A stretch of DNA of 64,000 nucleotides from Pararhodobacter sp. CCB-MM2 (GCF_001691415.1 NZ_LRRR01000008.1:107816-171815); one strand, 5' to 3'; shown: positions 18,751 to 27,382, counted from the stretch's first letter. Notes: generated from the letters alone by a model not told the origin. A program made the numbers and translations.

Positions 18751-19352
18751 CCCAGAAGCCTCGCTGCGGTGACCAGCGCCTCGGCGACCTCGACCACCTT
18801 CTTGCCCTGATCCATCGCGGCCTTGCGCAGGAGGGCATAGGCCTCTTCCTCGCCCAAGCCCCGCGCTTTCATCAGCATGCCCTTGGCGCGGTCGATGACC
18901 TTGCGTTCCTCCAAGGCCTTGCGGGTCTCGGCCAGTTCTGTGCGCATCCGGCGGAACATCTGGAAGCGGGCGATGGCGGCGTCGAGCACGGGTTTCAGGC
19001 GCTCGGGCTGCAAGCCGTCGACGACATAGGCCGAGACACCGGCCTCGATCGCCTGCTTCGCCAAGCCCCCGGCGGCGCCCGAGACGAACATGGCCACGGG
19101 CCGCTCCAAGGGGCCCGAGGCCAGCGTCAGCTCCTCCAGCGTGTCGCGCGAGGGGTTGTCGATGTCGATCAGCACGATATCCGGTGCGCGCTGGGCGATC
19201 TGCCGGGCAAGGCCGGTCTCACTGCCGATCACCGCGATGTCGTAATCGTTGCCCGCCGACAGCGCGTCGACGATCTGGATCGCGCGGTCACGGTCTTTCT
19301 CGACCACCACGATGGAGAGGCGGCCCGAAGCAGGGGGGGAGCGGTCTGGCAT
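18747..19352 (-). CDS. nasT: Nitrate-responsive antiterminator NasT (ANTAR domain)
   Basis: 201 residues from the ATG at 19352 (MPDRSPPASGRLSIVVVEKD); the frame continues upstream to a TTG at 19433 but those residues look non-coding and would exceed the family length. Residues about 10-130 form a response-regulator-like receiver (IVVVEKD, DIVLIDID); about 135-200 form the ANTAR domain, with KALEERKVIDRAKGMLM and the pattern EEEAYALLRKAAMDQGKKV. It binds hexaloop hairpins in nascent RNA and prevents termination. Target: the leader before nrtA. It is first in the cluster and likely expressed at a basal level with nasS. Confidence 0.92.
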   Translation of the reverse strand: MPDRSPPASGRLSIVVVEKDRDRAIQIVDALSAGNDYDIAVIGSETGLARQIAQRAPDIVLIDIDNPSRDTLEELTLASGPLERPVAMFVSGAAGGLAKQAIEAGVSAYVVDGLQPERLKPVLDAAIARFQMFRRMRTELAETRKALEERKVIDRAKGMLMKARGLGEEEAYALLRKAAMDQGKKVVEVAEALVTAARLLG

Positions 19353-19549
19353 GGCAGGAGGCGAGCCCTTGGAAGTCCCCTCAGCGGTAGCGCCGCGTTG
19401 CAGCGATGACGAGTCCGCGCAAGGACTGATCAATCGCGCGGCGTAGGCTGCCTGAATTTAGGGCAATATGCCGCCCTCTCGCGCAGGAAACGGGCGTGTC
19501 GCGTTTTGCCCCTCTTGCGCCGGGGCGCGGGCTGCCCTCCCTTGGGGGC

Positions 19550-19915
19550 ATGACAGAGAGCACCACGACCCTCCGCCTTCGCCTCGTTTTCGGTCAGGCC
19601 GCCATGCTGGGGCCGGGCAAGGCCGATCTTCTGGGCCATATCCGCGACACGGGCTCCATCGCCGCCGCCGGGCGGGCCATGAGCATGAGCTACAAGCGCG
19701 CCTGGTCGTTGGTCGAAGAGATGAACGCCGCCTATCGCGAGCCGCTGGTCCTGTCCGCGCGCGGCGGGGCCAGCGGTGGCGGTGCCCGGCTGACCGAGAC
19801 GGGCGAGGCCGTGCTGGCCGGTTACCGCCGGATCGAGGAGATCGCGCTTCAGGCTGCCGGGCCGGAGATCGCCGCGCTGGAGGCGATGCTTGTCGATATG
19901 TCTGGTGGGAAATAA
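19550..19915 (+). CDS. Short ModE-like winged-helix regulator
   Basis: 121 residues from ATG 19550. The sequence has the ModE N-terminal DNA-binding domain: LLGHIRDTGSIAAAGRAMSMSYKRAWSLVEEMN is the typical helix-turn-helix, followed by the wing and LTETGEAVLAGYRRIE. The two molbindin domains that sense molybdate in E. coli ModE are missing, so it is a DNA-binding-only member as seen in many alphaproteobacteria. It sits directly upstream of modABC and of a perfect palindrome (19943-19962) that is its likely binding site. How it would sense molybdate is not evident. Confidence 0.85.
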   Translation: MTESTTTLRLRLVFGQAAMLGPGKADLLGHIRDTGSIAAAGRAMSMSYKRAWSLVEEMNAAYREPLVLSARGGASGGGARLTETGEAVLAGYRRIEEIALQAAGPEIAALEAMLVDMSGGK

Positions 19916-19942
19916 CGCTTGCCCTGTCGGGTTTGCGCTGCG

Positions 19943-19962
19943 ATATGTTCGGCGGAACATAT
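19943..19962. promoter_or_regulatory. Candidate Mo-box operator before modA
   Basis: Perfect inverted repeat ATATGTTC-GGCG-GAACATAT, flanked by CG on the left and CCG on the right, ending 16 bases before the modA start. The central GGCG and AT-rich arms resemble the Mo-box sites described for ModE-type regulators of Rhodobacter capsulatus. Overlap with the short modA leader suggests repression of modABC when molybdate is plentiful. Confidence 0.65.
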
Positions 19963-19978
19963 CCGAGGGAGGAACCCG

Positions 19979-20731
19979 ATGATCCGCCAATTTCCATTGG
20001 TCCTGCTCAGCGCCTTGCTGACCACCCCGGCCCTGGCCGAGGATTTCAACGTCTTCGCAGCCGCCAGCCTGGCCGACGCGCTGGGCGAGGCCGCCGAGGT
20101 CTACGAAGGCGCGACGGGGGATCATGCGACGCTGGTGTTCGCCGGTTCCTCGGCACTGGCACGGCAGATTCAGGCGGGCGCTCCGGCGGATCTGTTCATC
20201 TCGGCCAACCAAAGCTGGATGGATGCGCTGGAGGGCGACAGCCTTATCGTGGCCGATAGCCGTTTGGACCTTCTGGGCAACGCGCTGGTTCTGATCGGCC
20301 ATGGCGAGGCCGCCGTTATGCCCGATCCGGCCGCCTTGCCCGGCGCGCTGGGCGAGGGTCGTCTGGCCATGGCGCTGATCGAAGCGGTGCCTGCCGGGAT
20401 CTATGGCAAGACCGCCTTCGAATCGCTGGGCCTGTGGTCGGCGGTCGAGGGGCAGGTCGCACAGGCCGACAACGTCCGCGCCGCGCTGGCGCTGGTGGCC
20501 ACGGGCGAGGCGCCCTTCGGTGTGGTCTATGCGACCGATGCCGCGGCCGACACCGGCGTAAGCGTGGTCTACACCTTCCCTGAGGGCAGCCATCCCCCGA
20601 TCACCTATCCCGCCGCCGTCACGTCGGAGGCCAGCCAGCCCGAGGCCGCCGGGGCCTTCCTCGACTGGTTGCAAAGCGACGAGGCGCGGGCGATCTTCAC
20701 CCGGCACGGCTTCACCCAACCCGGAGAGTAG
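19979..20731 (+). CDS. modA: Molybdate ABC transporter substrate-binding protein
   Basis: 250 residues from ATG 19979, which has a strong GAGGGAGGA ribosome site 6 bases upstream. Signal peptide MIRQFPLVLLSALLTTPALA gives a periplasmic protein that binds molybdate or tungstate. ModA motifs are present: FAAASLADALGEAAEVYE, LVFAGSSALARQIQAGAPADLFISA, and GIYGKTAFESLGLW. It ends with the stop codon adjacent to the modB ATG, so modABC is one operon. Provides molybdenum for the cofactor of NasA. Confidence 0.96.
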   Translation: MIRQFPLVLLSALLTTPALAEDFNVFAAASLADALGEAAEVYEGATGDHATLVFAGSSALARQIQAGAPADLFISANQSWMDALEGDSLIVADSRLDLLGNALVLIGHGEAAVMPDPAALPGALGEGRLAMALIEAVPAGIYGKTAFESLGLWSAVEGQVAQADNVRAALALVATGEAPFGVVYATDAAADTGVSVVYTFPEGSHPPITYPAAVTSEASQPEAAGAFLDWLQSDEARAIFTRHGFTQPGE

Positions 20732-21424
20732 ATGGACTGGCTCGGCCCCGAGGAATGGCAAGCGGTCGCGCTGTCCCTGAAGGTCGCCTTCTGGGCCACG
20801 CTGCTGTCGCTGCCTTTCGGAGTGCTGGCCGCTCATGCGCTGGCGCGGCGGGACTTCCCCGGCAAGGCGCTGCTCAACGGGCTGATCCATCTGCCGCTGA
20901 TCTTGCCGCCGGTCGTCACGGGCTACCTTTTGCTGGTGACCTTCGGCGTGCGCGGCCCGGTCGGCAGCCTGCTGCAACCCTTGGGCATCGTCTTCGCCTT
21001 CCGTTGGACCGGCGCGGCGCTGGCGGCGGCTGTGATGGGCTTCCCGCTGATGGTCCGCGCGATAAGGCTGTCCTTCGAGGCCGTGGACCCCAAGCTGGAA
21101 CAGGCCGCCGCGACCTTGGGTGCCTCGCGCCTCTGGGTCTTCCTGACCGTGACTCTGCCGCTGATCCTGCCCGGCGTGCTGGCCGGCGCGGTGCTGGCCT
21201 TCGCCAAGGCGATGGGCGAGTTCGGCGCGACGATCACCTTCGTCTCCAACATCCCCGGCCAGACCCAGACCCTGCCCTCCGCGATCTATGCCTTCCTGCA
21301 GGTGCCGGGAGGCGAGGCCTCGGCCCTACGGTTGGTCGCGGTCTCGGTCGTGCTGGCCATGGGGGCGCTCATCGCCTCCGAAGTCCTCGCGCGGCGCGTC
21401 CAGCAAAGGGTCACCGGCGCATGA
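20732..21424 (+). CDS. modB: Molybdate ABC transporter permease
   Basis: 230 residues, five or six membrane helices, typical ModB length. The cytoplasmic EAA loop is visible as IRLSFEAVDPKLEQAAATLGAS (about residues 110-130), which contacts the ModC ATPase. MGEFGATITFVSNIPGQTQT is a conserved ModB segment. The ATG follows the modA stop without a gap and the TGA overlaps the modC start (ATGA), so translation is coupled along the operon. Confidence 0.96.
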   Translation: MDWLGPEEWQAVALSLKVAFWATLLSLPFGVLAAHALARRDFPGKALLNGLIHLPLILPPVVTGYLLLVTFGVRGPVGSLLQPLGIVFAFRWTGAALAAAVMGFPLMVRAIRLSFEAVDPKLEQAAATLGASRLWVFLTVTLPLILPGVLAGAVLAFAKAMGEFGATITFVSNIPGQTQTLPSAIYAFLQVPGGEASALRLVAVSVVLAMGALIASEVLARRVQQRVTGA

Positions 21425-22497
21425 GCCTGTCGTTGCAGATCACCCATGCGCAAGGCGATTTCACCCTCGATTGCGCCTTTGACGCGCCACCGGGGATCAC
21501 CGTGCTGTTTGGCCGGTCGGGCTCTGGCAAGACCACGCTGGTCAATGCCGTGGCGGGCCTGCTGCGCCCGCAGGCGGGGCGGATCGAAATTGACGGCAGA
21601 CCGGTCTTTGACGCGGCGCGCGGCCTGTTCCTGCCGCCCCATAAACGCCGGCTGGGCTATGTCTTCCAAGAAGGGCGGTTGTTCCCGCATCTCTCTGTCC
21701 GTCAGAACCTGCTCTATGGCCGCTGGTTCGCCCCCAAGGGCGCGCGGCGCGAGGATCTGTCGCGGGTCGTCGAGATGCTGGGCATCGGTCCGCTGCTGGA
21801 TCGCCGCCCCGCCGCCCTCTCCGGCGGTGAGAAGCAGCGCGTGGCCATCGGTCGGGCGTTGCTGGCCTCGCCCGGTTTGATCCTTGCGGATGAGCCCTTG
21901 GCGGCGCTCGACGAGGCGCGGAAGTCCGAGATCCTGCCCTATTTCGAACGCCTGCGCGGCGAGGTGCCGATCCTTTACGTCAGCCATTCCGCCGCCGAGG
22001 TGGCGCGGCTGGCGACCACGGTCGTCGTGCTGGACAAGGGCCGCGTCGTCCGGCAGGGCCCGGCGGCCGAGGTGCTGGCCGATCCCTCGGTCACGCCGGT
22101 GGGGGCGCGGGCCGCCGGGGCGCTGCTGGAAGCCGTGGTGGCGCGCCACCATGCCGATGGCCTGACCGAGCTTGATGCCGGTGGCCAGCCGCTGTTCCTG
22201 CCCCTGTTGCGGCAGGCGCCCGGCGCACGGCTTCGCATCCGGATCGCGGCGCATGACGTATTGCTCTCTCGCGCACGGCCCGAGGGGCTGTCGGCGCTGA
22301 ACATCCTGCCGGGCGTGGTGCACGAGGTTCGGCCCGGTGAGGGCCCGGGCGCCATCGTGTCGCTCGATACGCCGGCCGGGCGGATGCTGGCGCGGGTCAC
22401 GCAACGCTCGACGCAGGCGCTTGGGCTGGAGGCCGGGGTCGCCTGCCATGCGGTGATCAAGTCGGTCGCCGTCGCGCCGGAAGACGTCGGCGGCTAG
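21421..22497 (+). CDS. modC: Molybdate ABC transporter ATP-binding protein
   Basis: 358 residues from the ATG at 21421 that overlaps the modB stop. ABC ATPase domain with Walker A GRSGSGKTT (about 36), signature LSGGEKQR (about 137) and Walker B LILADEPLAALDE, followed by the C-terminal TOBE/Mop domain (about 295-355, with ALNILPGVVHEVRPGEG) that binds molybdate and regulates the transporter. The 3' end overlaps the convergent gene 22494-23237 by four bases; no terminator separates them. Confidence 0.96.
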   Translation: MSLSLQITHAQGDFTLDCAFDAPPGITVLFGRSGSGKTTLVNAVAGLLRPQAGRIEIDGRPVFDAARGLFLPPHKRRLGYVFQEGRLFPHLSVRQNLLYGRWFAPKGARREDLSRVVEMLGIGPLLDRRPAALSGGEKQRVAIGRALLASPGLILADEPLAALDEARKSEILPYFERLRGEVPILYVSHSAAEVARLATTVVVLDKGRVVRQGPAAEVLADPSVTPVGARAAGALLEAVVARHHADGLTELDAGGQPLFLPLLRQAPGARLRIRIAAHDVLLSRARPEGLSALNILPGVVHEVRPGEGPGAIVSLDTPAGRMLARVTQRSTQALGLEAGVACHAVIKSVAVAPEDVGG

Positions 22498-23237
22498 AGG
22501 ATATAGACGACCAGCACATAGAGGCTGCCCATCAGCACCGGCTGGTGCAGCAGGTAGATCGTCAGGCTGTGCCGCCCGGCCCAAGCCAGCGCGCGCCCGA
22601 CGGGGCCGCCGTCGCCGCCCGGTTGGCGATCCAGCAAGGCCAAACGCGCGAAGGCCATCCCCAGCAGGAACGGGCCGACCCACGGGAAGACAGGCTCCAG
22701 ATCCATCGACAGCGGCTGCAGCTCGGCAAAGCCGATCCATGCCAGCGCACGCGGGTTGAAGGCCGGGAATTGCACCAGATAGGGCAGGGCCCAGACCGCG
22801 ATGCCCAGCACCAGCAGCGCCGCCGTGGGCAGGCGCAGGGCAGGCAGGCCGATCAGCCGGGCGACCACGATCAGATGCAGGATGCCGAAGAAGACCCAGG
22901 CCTCGCCAAGCGCGAAATAGGTCGCCACGCTGACCAGCAGGGCGGCAGCCGCGACCTTGGCCGTATCGCGCCAGAAGGCGGGCATCCTGAGGCCGCCACG
23001 GGCTGCCAACACCAGCGAGACTCCGGCGAGGAACACGAAACTACCGGCGACCAGCCGCGCGAAGGTTCGCCACGGCAGCGAGACGATGGTGCCGGGCTGG
23101 ACGAAGCCGAAGTACTCAAGATCGAAGGTGAAGTGGAAGATCACCATGCCGATCAGCGCCACGCCGCGGGCGATGTCGATGGCGGGCAGACGGGCGGGGC
23201 GCGCGGCCTGAAGGGCGCTCGGGGGTGTGTCGGTCAC
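22494..23237 (-). CDS. DUF1624 membrane protein (heparan-glucosaminide acetyltransferase-like)
   Basis: 247 residues with about seven membrane helices. The start LPAIDIARGVALIGMVIFHFTFDLEYFGF carries the conserved Arg-Gly and the His-Phe-x-Phe-Asp motif of the DUF1624/HGSNAT acyltransferase superfamily, which transfers acyl groups across the membrane. A second conserved patch, RHSLTIYLLHQPVL, lies near the C-terminus. Substrate unknown. Convergent with modC (4-base overlap), so the two transcripts may interfere. Downstream of the tRNA terminator region and transcribed on its own. Confidence 0.85.
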   Translation of the reverse strand: MTDTPPSALQAARPARLPAIDIARGVALIGMVIFHFTFDLEYFGFVQPGTIVSLPWRTFARLVAGSFVFLAGVSLVLAARGGLRMPAFWRDTAKVAAAALLVSVATYFALGEAWVFFGILHLIVVARLIGLPALRLPTAALLVLGIAVWALPYLVQFPAFNPRALAWIGFAELQPLSMDLEPVFPWVGPFLLGMAFARLALLDRQPGGDGGPVGRALAWAGRHSLTIYLLHQPVLMGSLYVLVVYIL

Positions 23238-23345
23238 GTCGCTCTCCGCTGCTGGCCGCCAGCCGGGCCGTCGGGGCAGAGAATGCGGCCGGGGCGGGGC
23301 AAGTCAAGCCTCGGGCCGGCTGCAGGGCAGGGACCTGAAACGACG

Positions 23346-23370
23346 AAAGGCGCGAGATTATCGCGCCTTT
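23346..23370. terminator. Terminator after tRNA-Arg
   Basis: Stem AAAGGCGCGA/TCGCGCCTTT with a five-base loop GATTA. It lies about 30 bases beyond the 3' end of tRNA-Arg on the minus strand and ends in T residues on both strands. It would stop the tRNA transcript, and any read-through from the kinase gene, before the DUF1624 gene. Confidence 0.8.
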
Positions 23371-23398
23371 TCAGTCGGTTCTGCGAAGAGAAGGAAAA

Positions 23399-23475
23399 TG
23401 GCGCACCCGAAGAGATTCGAACTCCTGACCCCCAGATTCGTAGTCTGGTGCTCTATCCAGCTGAGCTACGGGTGC
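23399..23475 (-). tRNA. tRNA-Arg (anticodon ACG)
   Basis: A full cloverleaf can be folded on the minus strand: acceptor GCACCCG/CGGGTGC, D-arm GCTC/GAGC, anticodon stem CCAGA/TCTGG with loop CTACGAA giving anticodon ACG, variable loop GGGTC, and T-arm AGGAG/CTCTT with TTCGAAT. The discriminator is G and the CCA end is encoded (23399-23401). A34 should be deaminated to inosine by TadA so that it reads CGU, CGC and CGA. Confidence 0.97.
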
Positions 23476-23487
23476 GCTGTGGGGCTG

Positions 23488-23516
23488 CATGTACCGCCCT
23501 GTGTCGGGTAGCGCAA
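23488..23516 (-). promoter_or_regulatory. Probable promoter of tRNA-Arg
   Basis: On the minus strand TTGCGC (23511-23516) and TACATG (23488-23493) are spaced by exactly 17 bases and lie 12 bases before the tRNA 5' end. The -10 element is imperfect, so this is a moderate-confidence sigma-70 type site. Confidence 0.45.
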
Positions 23517-23605
23517 GGGGGAGGGCGCAACTTTTCTCACCCCTCGATGACAGTTTTTTCGCAACCCGCGAAAACCTCAGGAAATCGACGCGCGGCGGCG
23601 GTGCT

Positions 23606-24994
23606 TCAGCCCTCGAACGGCAGGCAGAGGCGGAACTCGGTGCCCTCTGCATCGCTGCGCACCAGCTCCAGCCGCCCGCCATGGCCGCGCACCAGCTCGG
23701 CGGCGATCACCAGCCCGAGGCCGGTACCGCCCTTGCGCGCCCCGCCCTGGAAGGCGGCAAACAGATTGTCGCGCGCCCTTGCCGGCAGGCCGGGGCCGGT
23801 GTCGATGACGCGAATCATCGTCCCCTCATCGCCCTCACGCGCCGTCACCTCGATCGAACCGGGCTTGCCGGTGGCCTCGATCGCCTGACGCGCGTTCCGC
23901 ACGAGGTTGGTCAGCACCCGCAGGATCTGCTCGGCATCGGCGCGCAGGCTCAGTGTCGCCGGCACGTCGAGCAGGAATTCGACCTGACACGAGGCCTCGC
24001 CCCCGGCCATGCGTTCGGCGTCGATCAGGTCCTCGACCATGGGACGCAGCGGAAACTGGGCCAGACGGGGCGGCGGTTCCTCGGCCTTGCCGAAGGCCAG
24101 CGTCGATTCGCACAGGTTGATCGCCCGGTTGAGCGAGTTCAGCAGCTTCGGGGCGGCCCGCGCGACAGCGGGGTCGTTCGACGTCTCGATCCGGTCGGCC
24201 AGCAGCGAGGCCGTGGACAGGATGTTGCGCAGGTCATGACTGATGCGGGCCACGGCGCCACCCAGCTGGGCCAGACGCTCTTTCTGGCGCAGGGCTTGGG
24301 TCAGATCCTCCTGCAGGTGCAGCAGAGCTTCCTCGGCCTCACGCAGCTCCAAGACCTCGGCATCGGGGACGATCTGCGAGCGCGCGTCCTCGGGCGCCTT
24401 CGCATAGGTCGCCATCGAAGCCACCACCCGCTTGATCGGCGCCACGATCAGCCGCTGCACCGAGAGGAACAGCAGCGCGGCCGTGGCCAAGGTGATGATC
24501 AGCGACAGGAACAGGATGCGCAGGGCGTATTCCCGCATCGATTCGCGCAACGGATCGGCGTTCATCGTGACTTCGATCAGCAGGCCGGCTTCCTGCACCG
24601 GATCACCGATCAGCCGGATCACCGTGCCGTCCGGGGTGAACAGCCCGGCCATGCCGTCGCGCATCAGGCCCCAGATGCTGGATTCGCGCAGGTCATAGGT
24701 CGCGGTGACCGGCCCCGGCACAGGCGAGGACAGCACCAATTCGCGCACCGCATCGCGCCGAAGGACGACGTTGTAGACGCCAGCGGTGTTCAGAAGTTCC
24801 TCGGCCAGCTTGTCCGAGATCTGTCCGTCCGAGGCCAGCAGCGCCAGCGAGGCGATCTGCGCCCGTTCCACGCGGGTCAGAAGATAGTCTTCCCGGAAGC
24901 GCGCGACGTAGGGCACGAAAATGAGCACCTCGGCCAGCAGCACGAAGAGCAAGGTCAGTAAAAGGAATCGGCCCGAAAGCGTCCGAAAGAACAT
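23606..24994 (-). CDS. Membrane sensor histidine kinase (orphan)
   Basis: 462 residues. Two membrane helices (about 8-30 and 163-185) flank a periplasmic sensor region of about 130 residues with no recognised ligand domain; a HAMP-like segment (VAPIKRVVASMATYAK) follows. The HisKA motif ISHDLRNILS puts the phosphorylated His at residue 253. The ATPase domain has N-box LVRNARQAIEA, G1 VIDTGPGLP, and GGTGLGLVIAAELVRGHGG. No response regulator gene is adjacent. It starts 23 bases after the flavoprotein gene, so it is probably the last gene of the TVP38-flavoprotein-kinase operon. Confidence 0.9.
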   Translation of the reverse strand: MFFRTLSGRFLLLTLLFVLLAEVLIFVPYVARFREDYLLTRVERAQIASLALLASDGQISDKLAEELLNTAGVYNVVLRRDAVRELVLSSPVPGPVTATYDLRESSIWGLMRDGMAGLFTPDGTVIRLIGDPVQEAGLLIEVTMNADPLRESMREYALRILFLSLIITLATAALLFLSVQRLIVAPIKRVVASMATYAKAPEDARSQIVPDAEVLELREAEEALLHLQEDLTQALRQKERLAQLGGAVARISHDLRNILSTASLLADRIETSNDPAVARAAPKLLNSLNRAINLCESTLAFGKAEEPPPRLAQFPLRPMVEDLIDAERMAGGEASCQVEFLLDVPATLSLRADAEQILRVLTNLVRNARQAIEATGKPGSIEVTAREGDEGTMIRVIDTGPGLPARARDNLFAAFQGGARKGGTGLGLVIAAELVRGHGGRLELVRSDAEGTEFRLCLPFEG

Positions 24995-25017
24995 TACGCG
25001 TCCCGCGATCCGGTCCG

Positions 25018-26439
25018 TCAGGGTAACCAGCGCTGAACTGACCCGACGACTCTTTTGATCAAGGCATTATCAAACAATTTCGGACCAAAATACGCAGAGG
25101 CGGCGCGTTTGGAAAGTTCCGCCATGGTCGGATAGGGAAGAACGGTTGCGGCCAATGCGCCCAGCTTCATCCGGTTGGCCAGCATCATCGACCACAGCGC
25201 GATCTGCTCGCCGGCCCCAGCGCCGGTGATCGTGGCCCCGACCGGGCGTCCTTTGACGGCCATCACTTTCACGAATCCCTCCGTCTGTTTCTCGGCCTGC
25301 GCGCGGTCGCCTTGCGCGAAATCGACCCGCAGGACCTGCAGCGCCTCGCCGTGTTTCTGGCGTGCCTCGGCCTCGGTCAGGCCGACATGGGCCAGCTCGG
25401 GCGAGGTGTAGGTGACGCGCGGGATGTGGTCGTCGCGCAGCTTGGCGCTGAGGCCGAACAGCGTCTCGCGCACGACCTGACCGGCGTGGTAGCCCGCCAG
25501 ATGGGTGAACTGGCCCCGTCCGGCGGCGTCGCCGATGGCATAGATCCGGCGGTTGGTGCTGCGCAGATGGTCGTCCACGGTCACGCCCGCCTTGGTATGG
25601 GCCACGCCGGCCGCCCCGAGGTTCAGCCGCTCAAGCGCCGGAGCGCGACCGACGGCCAGCAGCAGATGGGTGCCGACGAAGATGGTGCCGCCGCTGACCT
25701 GCACCTCGATGCCACCGACCTTCCCGCCGACCCGCTCGACACGGGCGTTCTCGACGATCTCGACCCCCTCGGCGCGCAGGGTCTTCACGACCAGCGCCGC
25801 GCCTTCCGGATCCTCGCGACCCAAGGCCTGCCCGGCTTCGATCACCGTGACCGCGCAACCCAGCCGCCGATGCGCCTGCGCCAGTTCCAGGCCGATGGGG
25901 CCCGCGCCGATGATCAGCAGATGACCGGGGGCCTCGCGCAGGTCGAAGATCGTCTCGTTGGTCAGATAGGGCGCGGCATCGAGGCCGGGGAAGGGCGGCA
26001 CGATGGGGCGCGAGCCGGTGGCAATGATGAACCGCCGGGCGCGGATGCGCTGGTCCCCGGCCTCGACCTCGCGCGGGGAGGTGAAGCGGGCCCAGTCGCG
26101 GATCACCGTCACACCCAACCCCTCGAACCGATCCTGCGAATCATGGGGGGCGATGGCGGCGATGGTGGCCGCGACATGGGCCTTGGCCTTGGCGTAATCC
26201 ACCTGCGGCGTGGTCGGCGTGACGCCCAAGCCCTCGCAGCGATGCGCCTCGGCCGCCTTGCCCGCCGCCAGCAGCGCCTTCGAGGGGACGCAGCCGTAGT
26301 TCAGGCAATCGCCGCCCATACGGTGCCCCTCGATCAGCACGACCTTGGCGCCCATCTGTGCGGCCCCTGCGGCGACCGACAGCCCGCCCGATCCCGCGCC
26401 GATGACGCAGAGATCCGTCTTGATCAGCGTTTTGGCCAT
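25018..26439 (-). CDS. FAD-dependent pyridine nucleotide-disulfide oxidoreductase (MerA/Lpd-like)
   Basis: 473 residues. FAD loop CVIGAGSGGLSVAAG at the N-terminus; redox-active disulfide Cys45/Cys50 in GGDCLNYGCVPSKA; NAD(P) loop LLIIGAGPIGLELAQA around 175; GRAPALERL and IYAIGDAAGRGQFTHLA for the second FAD contact. The C-terminal motif is PYPTMAE, with Tyr where dihydrolipoamide dehydrogenases have the catalytic His, closer to mercuric reductase; the C-terminal Cys pair of MerA is absent, as is its N-terminal metal-binding domain. Such proteins are often found beside TVP38/TMEM64 membrane proteins, as here (one base separates the two genes). Substrate not known. Confidence 0.88.
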   Translation of the reverse strand: MAKTLIKTDLCVIGAGSGGLSVAAGAAQMGAKVVLIEGHRMGGDCLNYGCVPSKALLAAGKAAEAHRCEGLGVTPTTPQVDYAKAKAHVAATIAAIAPHDSQDRFEGLGVTVIRDWARFTSPREVEAGDQRIRARRFIIATGSRPIVPPFPGLDAAPYLTNETIFDLREAPGHLLIIGAGPIGLELAQAHRRLGCAVTVIEAGQALGREDPEGAALVVKTLRAEGVEIVENARVERVGGKVGGIEVQVSGGTIFVGTHLLLAVGRAPALERLNLGAAGVAHTKAGVTVDDHLRSTNRRIYAIGDAAGRGQFTHLAGYHAGQVVRETLFGLSAKLRDDHIPRVTYTSPELAHVGLTEAEARQKHGEALQVLRVDFAQGDRAQAEKQTEGFVKVMAVKGRPVGATITGAGAGEQIALWSMMLANRMKLGALAATVLPYPTMAELSKRAASAYFGPKLFDNALIKRVVGSVQRWLP

Positions 26440-26440
26440 C

Positions 26441-27172
26441 TCAGCCCCTCCGCATGCGTTTTAGAAGGACCGGCAACAGCGACAACGCGGCCAGGCCCAG
26501 GATCGGCCCCAGGATATAGGGCTCGAAGATGACAGAGAGATTGGGCCTCTCGCCGCGCGCGAAAACCTCGCCCAGCCCGGCGCCGACCCAAGTGTAGACC
26601 AAACCGCCGGGGATGATCCCGAGGGCCGTGGTCCAAAAGAACCGCAGCGCCGAGACGCCGAGGAAGGCGGGGATCAGATTCGCCACGAAGAACGGCACGA
26701 CCGGGATCAGCCGCATCGACAGCAGGACCGGCACCTCGTTGGCGCGGATGCCTTCACTGAGCCGCCGCACCGCCCCATCCGAGGCATCGATCCGCGCCCG
26801 CAGCCGCGCACCCAGCCCCGCCCGCACGGCGAGGAACAGGGCCAGCGCGCCCAGCGTCGCGCCGGTCACGTTATAGAGGACGCCGGGGAACAGGCCGAAC
26901 AGGAAGCCGCCGGTCAGCGTCACCCAGATCGCGCCGGGCACCGAGAAGGCGACGATCAGCGCATAGGCCAGCGTGAAGAGGGCAGGAGTCAGCAGCGGAT
27001 GCGCCTCGCGCCAGGCCAGCAGGGCCTCGCGATTCTCGGCGAGCGCCTCGAACCCCAGCCGGTCGCGCAGGAAGACAAAGCCCAGCCCCGCCCCCAGCAG
27101 GATCAGCACGAGGGGCAGCCAGCGGCGCCAAACAGGGGTCTGAGGGGCTTGCATCGGAACTCTTGGCATCAC
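26441..27172 (-). CDS. TVP38/TMEM64 (DedA-superfamily) membrane protein
   Basis: 243 residues; an internal ATG at 27154 is an alternative start. About five to six membrane segments. The family signature is visible: [42 protein letters not shown] in the middle, then [36 protein letters not shown]. Members of this VTT-domain superfamily are linked to lipid scrambling or envelope homeostasis. First gene of the apparent operon with the flavoprotein and the histidine kinase. It diverges from rpmH with about 210 bases between. Confidence 0.9.
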   Translation of the reverse strand: MMPRVPMQAPQTPVWRRWLPLVLILLGAGLGFVFLRDRLGFEALAENREALLAWREAHPLLTPALFTLAYALIVAFSVPGAIWVTLTGGFLFGLFPGVLYNVTGATLGALALFLAVRAGLGARLRARIDASDGAVRRLSEGIRANEVPVLLSMRLIPVVPFFVANLIPAFLGVSALRFFWTTALGIIPGGLVYTWVGAGLGEVFARGERPNLSVIFEPYILGPILGLAALSLLPVLLKRMRRG

Positions 27173-27238
27173 AACTTGCTGTTAGGTGGCAGTCCGATGG
27201 TCGATGTGCAACCTGTCCGGACGTCGGGAAAGGGCCCG

Positions 27239-27262
27239 GACGCCGCGATCGGCGTCTTTTTT
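27239..27262 (+). terminator. Terminator-like hairpin upstream of rpmH
   Basis: Stem GACGCCG/CGGCGTC with loop CGAT followed by six T residues. It lies before the rpmH promoter on the plus strand, where no coding gene is seen upstream. It could end a short transcript starting in 27173-27238, or block read-through into rpmH. Confidence 0.55.
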
Positions 27263-27284
27263 CGCTGCAATGGCCCGGGCTTTG

Positions 27285-27313
27285 TTGACTTGGCGCGCGG
27301 CCCCGGCTATTGC
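27285..27313 (+). promoter_or_regulatory. Probable sigma-70 promoter of rpmH-rnpA
   Basis: TTGACT (27285-27290) and TATTGC (27308-27313) separated by 17 bases, 70 bases before the rpmH ATG. Both elements are close to consensus for a housekeeping promoter in this GC-rich background. Confidence 0.65.
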
Positions 27314-27382
27314 CCGGCCCTCAGAACACGCAGCCCTCGAATCCCGAACCTTGGATTCGGGCCCAGACAAAGGACCGGAGCG

